Assembly: GCF_001279525.1 (NCBI RefSeq)
Contig: NZ_LGDY01000146.1
Location: 1 to 32,006, forward strand
Reading direction: 5' to 3'
DNA length: 32,006 nucleotides
Source of the DNA: Nocardia sp. NRRL S-836
GTDB taxonomy: Bacteria; Actinomycetota; Actinomycetes; Mycobacteriales; Pseudonocardiaceae
The position numbers were made by a program, and so were the translations under genes. Below, one piece after another: positions 18,601-25,500 of the stretch. Below the pieces are notes generated by a model. That model searched no databases, had not been told where the DNA came from, and saw nothing but the letters and a program-made list of their open reading frames with translations. Positions within the stretch are counted from its first letter, which is position 1. Each line of letters opens with the position of its first letter.

Positions 18601-18907
18601 CGTGGACGGCGACGGGCGCGCCGACGTCGTGTCGTTCGCCGACGGGAAGGCCACGGCGGCGCTGTCCACCGGCTCGTCGTTCGGCCCGGCGGTGCGCTGG
18701 CACGACCACTTCGCCGTGGGCGACGAGGTGCCGGGTGTCGGCGACTTCACCGGTGACGGCCGCGCCGACGTGGTGACGTTCACCAGGGGCACGGCGGCGG
18801 ACGTCTTCGTCGCGGTGTCCACCGGCTCGCGGTTCAGCGGTGACGGCGTCAAGTGGCACGACTCGTTCGCGCTGGGCGACGAGGTGCCGCGGCCGAGCGC
18901 GTGGTGA
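15650..18907 (+). CDS. Secreted GH172 (DUF2961) glycosidase with Fn3 and FG-GAP/VCBS repeats
   Basis: This is a 1085-residue exported protein with a signal peptide ending ASVAHA at residue 27. The N-terminal 500 residues match DUF2961, now GH172, which includes difructose-anhydride enzymes, fructofuranosidases and exo-D-arabinofuranosidases. Key segments are [28 protein letters not shown], the near-invariant [15 protein letters not shown] around 431-446 (a likely catalytic acid), and [12 protein letters not shown]. An intermediate domain follows, then an Fn3 domain (about 680-775, [10 protein letters not shown] to [13 protein letters not shown]), then six repeats of the shared 52-residue family (773-1085). 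A wall arabinan is a plausible target; fructans are also possible. ATG 15650 follows GTGAAAGG. Confidence 0.85.
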   Translation: MNTFTIKAATAAVVTLAAASVASVAHAATSELGPVGWATYRHLDDLSSLTPPGVQTRQFSSFGRDGSNNDGFSGANSCLRTDASGCVIAEDSGAGELASLWFTQASSGRPTGDMTGTGRIRIELDGRAVVDRSLQELVEGRQGAPFSFPLVATSEQSSGGAYVKVPMPYRTSMRVTVQNNPNFHHVTYRHFPTADGVTAFDPADRAEDVLAMLRAAGTADPKPAAPGATTTARTSTLAAGARTSLAAVTGPGSISALRLRVPDNAGAAALSALRLRITFDGRTTVDSPVGEFFGGGLGETSVRALMFAMDTAPGGWYTSWWPMPYHSAATVELVNTGTAAIAGIGSEVVAAPDSRWTAALGPGGSAGYFTTQSRAGATTPGRDWTFVSAAGRGRFVGVSHTMRGTVPGGNTRGYLEGDERVHVDSSPSPQLHGTGTEDFYESGWYFDRGEFSNPFNGNPRHLRAAGGCTVECDAVYRLMLADSVGYANALEFGIEHGAQDDHDADYSSTAFLYTRPEPASRQTDAVDTGDPASRAAHGWTEAAGTTQAVLDSGYEGDSDDVVVRDDVRSGTGETSFRVAVSPDNTGVLLRRLGDQAAAGQRAQVLVDGTPVGTWTQPLGNGASRWLQDTYALPAAVTAGKPAVTVALRPVAGAPAWTAARYTADSLVPPAADTRGPAAAARIGFTGTKVHSLRLTWEPAADDVGTREYRVYGSQTASVPISAQNLLGVTTLPTFTHQALRTGQTWYYRVVAVDAAGNAGTPTEPVSARTAHPTTSDFDGDGKDDIVTFTRGTSSDAFVARSTGSAFSGNGVKWHDHFAVGDEIPLTGDFDGDGRADVATFTRGDAADVYVSLSDGTKFVQDGWKWHDHFAADAEIPLVGDFNGDGKDDIATFTRGDSADVYVALSNGRRFVQDGWKWHDHFAVGAERPAVGDVDGDGRADIVTFSGGTSADVYVSLSDGTRFAQDGWKWHDDLAGGAARALLGDVDGDGRADVVSFADGKATAALSTGSSFGPAVRWHDHFAVGDEVPGVGDFTGDGRADVVTFTRGTAADVFVAVSTGSRFSGDGVKWHDSFALGDEVPRPSAW
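17971..18900 (+). repeat. Six FG-GAP-like repeats in the GH172 gene
   Basis: There are six units of about 52 residues, each opening with a D-x-D-G-D-G Ca-type loop and closing with KWHDHF or a variant. They diverge more than those in the two upstream genes; one unit is shortened around 18640-18700 and another carries [15 protein letters not shown]. This suggests an older copy of the array. Confidence 0.85.
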
Positions 18908-18921
18908 CCGGGCGGTGAGGC

Positions 18922-18959
18922 GACAGGGGGTGACGCGGGGTTCCGCGTCACCCCCTGTC
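18922..18959 (+). terminator. Strong hairpin terminator after the lytic gene block
   Basis: A perfect 17-bp stem (18922-18938 with 18943-18959) encloses a 4-nt loop, 15 nt after the GH172 stop. It starts gacagggggtgacgcgg. There is no U-tract, which is usual in high-GC actinobacteria. It could also serve the minus-strand gene remnant that ends here. Confidence 0.85.
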
Positions 18960-19290
18960 CCGACGTGGCTGCGCGAACAGTGAAGTACCCTCGACCTGCG
19001 CGCGCAATTCCACATTGGACAAGCGGAAGGCGTTCCTGCCCAGCAGCAGCAACGCCGGCAGCGCGAGCCACAGCACGGCGTTCGCCGCGAACAACGGCAC
19101 GTCGACCAGATCGGCCCAGCACCGCCATCACAACACCGAGCGCGACGTTGGCCCCAGGTCACGGCGAGGGTGATCCACCAGGACGTCCGCGAGCCCCGGC
19201 GCACTCCGGCGACCAGCAGGACCGCGGACAGCACGAACGCGAGCACGGCCCAGTTGGAGAAGGCGGTCCCGGCAGCGCCGTTACGTCGCC
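18925..19290 (-). pseudogene. Frameshifted membrane protein, C-terminal part
   Basis: Three minus-strand frames must be joined. FSNWAVLAFVLSAVLLVAGV and SRTSWWITLAVTWG lie upstream, then ANVALGVVMAVLG, then ADLVDVPLFAANAVLWLALP with ALLLLGRNAFRLSNVELRAQ to a TGA near 18927. Frame changes fall near 19155 and 19110. The segments form at least three hydrophobic helices, so this was an integral membrane protein of unknown function. No N-terminus is visible, as a cold-shock gene remnant lies directly upstream. Confidence 0.6.
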
Positions 19291-19324
19291 CGCTTCGCGG
19301 CGTCGTAGGGACTTTCCCGGACGG

Positions 19325-19522
19325 TCAGGCGTGCTCGACGGAATCGGCCTGCGGGCCCCGGTCGCTCTGCCTGATGCGGAAGCGCACCCGCTCCCCGGCC
19401 ACCAGGGGCTCGCTGCCGGAGACCACCGAGACGTGCACGAAGAGGTCGGGCCCGCCCGCGTCGGGGGTGATGAAGCCGAAGCCGCGCTCGAGGTCGTACC
19501 AGCAGACGGTTCCCTGCTACAA
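19325..19522 (-). pseudogene. CspA-family cold-shock protein with a stop directly after the start codon
   Basis: The minus strand encodes a cold-shock fold: GTVCWYDLERGFGFITPDAG with the RNP1-like GFGFI, then DLFVHVSVVSG with the RNP2-like FVHVS, LVAGERVRFRIRQSDRGPQA and a TGA at 19327-19325. AGGAG on the minus strand places the start at TTG 19522-19520. The next codon is TAG (19519-19517), and no other start lies ahead of the RNA-binding motifs. Unless that TAG is a sequencing error, the gene cannot be translated in full. The family binds single-stranded nucleic acid as an RNA chaperone. Confidence 0.8.
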
Positions 19523-19527
19523 AGTGC

Positions 19528-19777
19528 ACTCCTGGTCTCACGGGTGGTCGTGGGACCAGTGTCCCAGACGCGTGTGTACACCCTGATCCCGACGTGCGGC
19601 GACCCGCCGCCAGTACATCGCCGAAGTCACCGAGTTCGCGCCCTTCACCAGCCGTTGCCCGAGTATGCGGACGTGTGGGGTGCCAAAACTATGCTTGGTG
19701 GCTGACCTGCGCTTCAGGCCGCCGCAGATTCGTACGTATGGGAACTCAAGTCCCCCTCAGACAGAAAGAATGTTGTG
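19528..19777. other. Non-coding scar region
   Basis: I see no complete gene. A forward frame around 19605-19660 reads RRQYIAEVTEFAPFTSR, which has protein-like character but no start, stop context or recognised family. The segment lies between the cold-shock remnant and the AAA-ATPase remnant and looks like recombination debris. It should contain the former promoter of the minus-strand cold-shock gene. Confidence 0.3.
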
Positions 19778-19985
19778 CTACATCAACGCAAACAGGTGCT
19801 CAAGCTCGCTTGAGCACCTGTTTGCGTTTTCAAGCCGGTTCCAGATGACATGAGAAGCCGTTTCTGCCACTTCGCCAGCTGGAAGCCGAGCTCTCCGAGC
19901 TCGATGATCGCTACGTCACATGACGAGGCCAGGACCGGCGAGTGCGACGCGCAGAGGATCTGCGCACCCGACGATTGCGGTTGGC
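19778..19985 (-). pseudogene. C-terminal remnant of an AAA/ABC-type ATPase
   Basis: The minus strand reads SGAQILCASHSPVLASSCDV and AIIELGELGFQLAKWQ. This matches the C-terminal D-loop/H-loop stretch of stand-alone AAA ATPases, where a conserved THSP or SHSP follows a hydrophobic strand. After KWQ a frame change gives SHVIWNRLENANRCSSELEH and LFALM before TAG, which has the helical character the family shows there. The Walker A and B parts are absent. Whether it belonged to a defence system is unknown. Confidence 0.55.
19785..19828. repeat. Perfect 44-nt palindrome with 20-bp arms
   Basis: The arm aacgcaaacaggtgctcaag (19785-19804) is exactly complementary to 19809-19828 across the loop ctcg. 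The local base composition is lower in GC than the flanking genes. On the minus strand it overlaps the last codons of the ATPase remnant, whose TAG is at 19780-19778. It may be a terminator without a U-tract, or a mobile-element end such as a hairpin-ended transposon or REP-like unit. Confidence 0.85.
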
Positions 19986-20059
19986 CGCCAGGCCACCCCT
20001 GGGACGCCCTGCCATGGCTCCCAAGCCTCCCGGCGCGGCCCGCCGAGAAGCCAACAGGG

Positions 20060-20439
20060 ACGAGCCGACAACCCCTCCCACCAGCGGTGGCGCGAAGTTT
20101 GCGCAGGTGAGTGCGATGTTCATCCCGTCCTATCGACCTGTCCCGGCCGCTGCCGCTTGTGGGACGGCGGGACAGGTCACCGATCACGCGGGCCACGCTG
20201 ATCGCAGCTCGAAGATCGGCCGTCAAGTATCCGAGAACGCGTCGTGTGCCGTCTTGGTCGCGGATGTACTGTCGCATCGGACGACCGCCAAGATCGCCCA
20301 TTTCCCTTCCGAAGGCGGTGGGCTCGAAGCCGAGCGCTTCCACCAGTTCGGAGGTGGGCACAAATTCACGTTCCACTGTCCGGCTCCGACCGGAAGTCTC
20401 CAGCGTCCTAGCCGACAAGACGGACAATCTCATCCACAT
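20060..20439 (-). CDS. Unrecognised protein or gene fragment
   Basis: An open minus-strand frame starts near 20439 (MWMRLSVLSARTLETSGRSR) and contains EFVPTSELVEALGFEPTAFG, REMGDLGGRPMRQYIRDQDG and RRVLGYLTADLRAAISVARV. This part has good protein character and resembles a small winged-helix-like tail domain, but I cannot name it. Beyond about 20190 the composition changes to Arg/Gly-rich text that looks non-coding, and the frame then runs into the ATPase remnant. It is probably a truncated gene whose end was lost in a fusion. The boundary is approximate. Confidence 0.4.
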
Positions 20440-20571
20440 AAGACGGTTACGCCGTCATACTCGGCGTCCTTTCGCCTGCGTTTTCGCGGTGAGGTTTCAC
20501 CCGCAGTCGCGCGTTGCTGGCCGCCTCGTCGAGCCGCACAATCGCACACTCGGCGGTCAGGGCCTCTCGGC
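20440..20571. other. Short spacer between minus-strand genes
   Basis: The spacer follows the stop of the 2-TM gene (20574-20572) and precedes the unrecognised frame. It holds no ORF I can support. No clear terminator or promoter is visible. Confidence 0.4.
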
Positions 20572-21295
20572 TCAGTCCGCCTTGGCGTCCGCCGGAGGCA
20601 CGACCAGGGCTTCACCACTTCAAGGCGGGCCTCGTCGCCCTTCTCCGATGAGATGCCGGCAAGGATGCGTTCAGCGGCCAGCACCCTCTCCAGCTGTCGG
20701 GGGTGGTGAAAGAACCTGCTCACTTCGCGGTTCGAGTTCTCCGAGTTCCGCAGCACGGCACGCGTGATGTACCCCGTCACCGCCGCATCTGCGGCCGTAA
20801 CCACCGATGCCGCGATGGTCGAAGCGACGCCGTCGACCATGAACACGAAAACGATTCCCAGGGAGATCACCAGCAGGAAGCCGAGCACCAGGACGACGAT
20901 GGTCAGGCCGCGGGACGACCTGGCCGAGCGCAACACTATGCCATGGTGCTCCTGAAGCATTACCTGGTTAGCGCGCGCCAGTGAAGCCAGATCGGCGGCC
21001 AGGTTCGCACGCTCTCCTCGGCCGAGAGCTTCGCGTTGGTCACCGCGTTGAGCTGTTCCGACCGGTCCCGATGATTTTTCGTCGCGTAATCGACCACATT
21101 TGCGATGTCCGCACGCGCCCGTTCAAGCTCGCCCTGGGCCGAACGCTGCAGATAGAACAGTGTGCTTCCCGCTGCCGCCAGCAGAAAGACGACGACCACC
21201 AGGGAGGCAACGGCAGCGCGTAGGCTGCCCCACGGGAGCGCACATCCTGGTGGGGCGGCGTCCTTTTCAGGCATACTAGCGCGATCGTCGATCAC
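20572..21295 (-). pseudogene. Two-TM coiled-coil membrane protein, TRADD-N-associated type, with two frameshifts
   Basis: One protein of about 240 residues is spread over three frames. The first frame has a TM helix (SLRAAVASLVVVVFLLAAAG) and the coiled coil ELERARADIANVVDYATKNH. It shifts near 21012 to ANLAADLASLARANQVMLQE, HHGIVLRSARSSRGL and a second membrane region (TIVVLVLGFLLVISLGIVFV plus ASTIAASVVTAADAAVTGYI). FFHHPRQLERVLAAERILAG follows. A second shift near 20610 reaches ALVVPPADAKAD and a TGA. This layout resembles the 2-TM modules that accompany TRADD-N-like domains in bacterial conflict systems. It lies 218 nt downstream of jetD on the same strand. Each shift is cured by adding one base, so sequencing error is possible. 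Confidence 0.6.
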
Positions 21296-21513
21296 CCACT
21301 GAACATTTCACTTCGCACAAAATTCCAGTTCGGCTGGACATCGTTACGGCCCTGCGTTGCATGCAACCTTCGACGCCGGCCACCGAGTTGCCGGTCCAGG
21401 TACGCAAGTTGATCGTGAAGCGCTGCCGGGAAAGCAAGACCTTCCCTGCACTACGGCCTTTCGGTACTGCACGACCGTCGTTACACCGGACGGCTGGTGA
21501 GCGCACCAACCTC
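21296..21513. other. Spacer between jetD and the 2-TM gene
   Basis: No gene is evident. The sequence next to 21296-21330 is locally AT-richer (minus strand ttgtgcgaagtgaaatgttc), which may mark a promoter for the 2-TM gene, but I cannot define hexamers. The operon terminator of jetABCD would be expected here and is not obvious. Confidence 0.35.
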
Positions 21514-22569
21514 CTACGCCAACGACTCCGGCTGGTCGAACCAGTCAGCCAACGTGGTCCCGGACAGCACCTCGACCCCGATGTGCTCCTGGACCAAGCG
21601 CCTTCCATCAGCGACTGGACAGGTCACGGCCTCCCCCAGTGGCTCTTCGAACCACGCTCGCGCCCACGCGACGAGGGCGGCCGTCGGGCGTGCTGTGTTC
21701 GACGACCGTGGGGTTCCGTGGTGGAGCAGCAGTCGGTAGAGCCCACGTGCGGGTGTGACCGGTGGCAGGGCCAGTACCTCAGCACGGCTCTCGGCCAGCT
21801 TGGCGACCCGCAGACCTCCCGTGTCGATGTCGCCGAAGTACCAGCAGGCCGTGGGCGCAGGCGCCATCGTGCTCAAAGCCGCGAGGCGGGTCCCGACCTG
21901 GTTGCCTGAGCCCCAAACAACCCGACCGTCGAACCCCAACTGTTCCGCCCGGTCGCTGATTGAGCGGTACGTGGTGTAGTTCTCGATCACCAACCACGAT
22001 CGGTCACCAAGCGTTGTCTGCTCCACTGGCGGCCAGCATGCGTAGGTTTCGAGCAGTTCGAGGGTGAGCCTCCCTGGACTGAAGAACGAACCGAGCATCC
22101 AGGCTTCCAGCTCCTTCTCGTCGCCCAGAACCTCCAAGGAGCGCTCGCGCACCGGTACCCGTACCGCTCTGCGCTTCGGCAGCCAGTTGTTGACCGCCTC
22201 GAGAAACGACAACTCGGCGGGGCTCAGAAGGTTCTCGTCGAAGAGCTGGGCCGCCCACGCCAACTCCGCATGCCAGACCACAGGAGGTCTCGGGGTTCGC
22301 TCGAGACGGAGCGGCGCGGGCCTCGTCACGTAGAGCGGGAGTGGAGGATGGGCTGAGCGATCCGCTTTGGTCTTCGGCAGTTCAACTCGCCCCTCAGCAG
22401 CCAGGGTGGCGAGAGCCGTAAGGACACGGCTCCTCCATCCCACTGCGGCGGCAGCAGTTCGATCGACCGACGCGGCGGCGACGAGGATGACTTGGAGGGG
22501 CACGCGACGGACACGTGACTTCTCCACCGCCAGAGCGATGGCGTCGGTGATGGCCTTCTCAGGGTTCAT
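21514..22569 (-). CDS. jetD: Wadjet system nuclease subunit JetD (Toprim, DUF2220)
   Basis: This 351-residue protein ends the Jet operon. JetD is the Toprim-fold, TopoVI-like nuclease that cleaves small circular plasmids after loop extrusion by JetABC. The N-terminal half is a DUF3322-like region (AITDAIALAVEKSRVRRVPL onwards), with SPAELSFLEAVNNWLPKRRA and LVIENYTTYRSI, whose Glu is typical of the Toprim start. The Toprim motif appears as WYFGDIDTGGLRVAKLA near residue 243. The ATG at 22569 overlaps the jetC stop by 11 nt, so translation is coupled. Confidence 0.88.
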   Translation of the reverse strand: MNPEKAITDAIALAVEKSRVRRVPLQVILVAAASVDRTAAAAVGWRSRVLTALATLAAEGRVELPKTKADRSAHPPLPLYVTRPAPLRLERTPRPPVVWHAELAWAAQLFDENLLSPAELSFLEAVNNWLPKRRAVRVPVRERSLEVLGDEKELEAWMLGSFFSPGRLTLELLETYACWPPVEQTTLGDRSWLVIENYTTYRSISDRAEQLGFDGRVVWGSGNQVGTRLAALSTMAPAPTACWYFGDIDTGGLRVAKLAESRAEVLALPPVTPARGLYRLLLHHGTPRSSNTARPTAALVAWARAWFEEPLGEAVTCPVADGRRLVQEHIGVEVLSGTTLADWFDQPESLA

Positions 22570-25500
22570 GCCGTACCGCCGACACCACGTCGACGACCTG
22601 CGAGTTGTTGTCATCGACCTGCACGTACGCGCGACCTTCGCGCGTCGTGGAGGACCGTTTGTGCATGGCCGCGATCCGGGGGAAGGTCGTGACGGCACCG
22701 AGGTCGCCGATACCCGTCCAGAACACCAGCTGGACGCCGTTAGCTCGGGCGACCTTGCGCTGGAGTTCGAGGAAGGGCAGGTAGTTGGCCTTGCCGAGAG
22801 GATTGTCCAAGGGCACCACACCACCCGCAGAGCCGGCTTTGGCGCCGGTGCGCTGCTCGGCGCGCAGCCGGGCGAGCACGCAGAAGAGCACCAGTGAGGC
22901 GGTGAGGTTCTCACCACCGGACCACTTGCGCATCTCCTCCACCGGGGTTCGCCCGATCGGCTGGTCGGGCGAGGGTTTGAGCACGGTCGCCTTGAATCCC
23001 TCGACAACTGATGCCTCCGTCGCACGCCACAGCAGCTCCACGGCGTCCAACTCGATACGGCCACTCCGGACCATGCGGTCCACCAGTTCCCCGACCCGAA
23101 GGACGACCTGGTCCCGGTTGGGGCGATTGCGTGCTTCGACCACCAGGAACTTCCGGTGCTCCCAGCGGCCGATGCCCTCCGGCAGTTCGGACAGGGCGGA
23201 GGCGCGGTTGAGCAGGGCGAGGGCATCGGCGACCAGGTCGCTCAACCTCACCACGACGTTGTTCTTGTGGGTCGCGACCTGCTCGAGCTGCTGGGCGATG
23301 GCCTTCTCCCTCGTTTCCAGGTCGAAGGCCAGCTCACCGGCCAGCGCCGCCACGCGTTCGATGACGTGCTCGCCCCGGAACATCTCACGCAAGCGGTGCA
23401 CGGCCTGTCCGTGTTCATCCTCCGCAACTGCGGCGAAGCGGTCCTGCCCGGCCCAGGTCCGCAGGTCGTGCACGGCCACCGCGCGGGCGCGATCAGCTGC
23501 CACGTACGCCTCCTGCACCTTCTCCAGCTCCGCGACGAGGTGCCCGACGACGGCCCGGGTCTCCTCGTCGTTGTCGGGCATCGTCCCGGACGGCTGGTCG
23601 GCTGCGGCGACCTGACGCAGCTTGTCGGCCTGGTCGCGCAGGAGACCGGCGCGGGTCTCGGCCTTGCGGACCGCGTCGGCCGCGGCATCGCGGTCCTTCT
23701 CGGTCTGTCCCAGCCTCAACTGCCCCTCCGACGCCTCCGCCTCCGCGGCCGCGGCCAACCGCTCGGCGTGCTCCTGGTCGGTGGGCTGCTCGATCTCGTC
23801 AGTGCCGCGGAGCTTGCTCACGGGTGCTTCGGCCTGTTTCCGCCTGGCGGTGTCGAGATCAGTCCGAGCGGCGCCGACCGCCTGGTTGGCACGTTCAAGG
23901 CGCTCGGCGGCGCGGGCGGCGGCGCGGGCGCGGAGGTCGTGATCCGCGGATGCCTCGCTGGCGACCAGTTCGAGGGCGGATCGCTGCACCTCCTCCGGGT
24001 GCGTGTTCCACGCCCTGCCAACCTGGACGACCTCCCGTTCGGCATCCTCCACCGCCCTGCGGAGCTCTCGTTCCGGGAACTCCTCCCGCAATTGGCGCTG
24101 GGCTTCGGCGTGGACGGCCTCGGCTGCCTCCAGCGCCAGGTCGGTGGGGGTGGCCGGTCGAGGCAGTCCTTCACGTCGTCCCGTCCACTCGGTTCGCCGC
24201 CTGTCCAGCTCGCGGATGTCCGTGACGAGTCGCTCGATGATCTGTGCGGCGTCCTCGCGGCGCTGGTGGGCCCGACCGGCCTGGGCCGCAGTCTCAGAGC
24301 GCTCATCCGGAATCGCCGCCAGCCTGGCCTTCGCGGGTTCCACGACGTCCCGTTCACCAGCAGCCAACACCGCCACTCGTGGCAGGACCGCCCCGATCCG
24401 CGCGAGCTGTTCCCTCCGGTCAGCGAGCAGGCCGGAGGCCTCGTCCGCGCGCTCCCGGGTCGTTCGCAGCTCCTCCGACACGGTGTCCTCGTGCACGCTG
24501 GCTTGTGCCAGTGCTGACTCGGCGGCGACGGTGCGCTCGCGCAGGCCGTCAATGCCGTCAGCGGGCAGTTCGCCGACGAACGCCTCGATTCGCGCGATTC
24601 GGGTGGCGTCGTGGCCGCGCTGCTCGCTCAACCGTGCCAGGAGCTCGCCATCCGCGGTGTGGCGACCGCGTCGACGCTCCAGTTCCGCTGACGCCGCGTC
24701 GGGGTCGTGTTGGGCCCGCGCCGGGCCGAGGACGACACGTGGCGCTTCGCGGTTAACGAAAGCCGTCGCCGGAGCCAAGACGACGACGTCCTCCACCGCA
24801 GTGGTGACCTCGGCCGCGGCACCGCTGGGGTCGCCGTAGACCACCACACCGTCGACCACGTCGGGCAATTGCGCGATGACGGCGGCGTGCTCGTCTGCCG
24901 GCACGTGTTTGGCGAGGTAGTGCCACCCGGAGTGCGCCGTGACCCCCAGCCGGTTGAGCTCGTGGAGCACCTTCTCGACCTCGGGGCGCGGTGGCAGCAG
25001 GTCTGTTTGCTCAAGGCCGAGAATCGCGCGCTCGTCCCGTGCCAGTTCCTCTCGAACGGTGATCGCTTGGAGCTCGGCAGCGGCGACGGCACCGGCGAGC
25101 GCATCCAGGACGTCGTCGACACCGTGTGCCAGATCCACCAGGTCGATCTGGAGCAGTTCCCGCAGGCGTGCGTCATCAGCCAACTCCGCAGCTCGCCGCG
25201 TCAGCCGGCGGAGGTCTTCCGCGAGGGGCTGATGCACGTCGCGGGCCTTGGTCGTCCCGGTCCGGGCCAGTGCCAACCGTTTCTCGCCGGCACTGATCTC
25301 CTCCAGTGCGGCCACCTGAGCGGCCCGCAGCCGCTCGACATCCTGTCGAGCGGCTCGTTCCTCCTCGCGCCACCGGGCTTCGGCCGCGTCGATGCTCTCG
25401 TCTCGGGTGATGATCCCCTCGGTCACCAGTTGCTGCTTCTCGGCCTGGAAACGCGCGATGTGGTCGTGGAGCGAATCTTCTTCGCTCTTCAGTTCAGCGA

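Noticed and set aside
13112..18900. Regularly spaced repeats considered as a CRISPR array
   Set aside because: The period is 156 bp with no spacers, and every unit is in-frame protein-coding repeat.
15569..19246. A very long open frame on the minus strand antisense to the GH172 gene
   Set aside because: It is a codon-bias shadow of a GC-rich plus-strand gene with signal peptide, known domain and repeats. Its translation is Arg/Val/Gly-rich with no domain. Only the short membrane-protein part near 19150-19246 reflects real former coding sequence.
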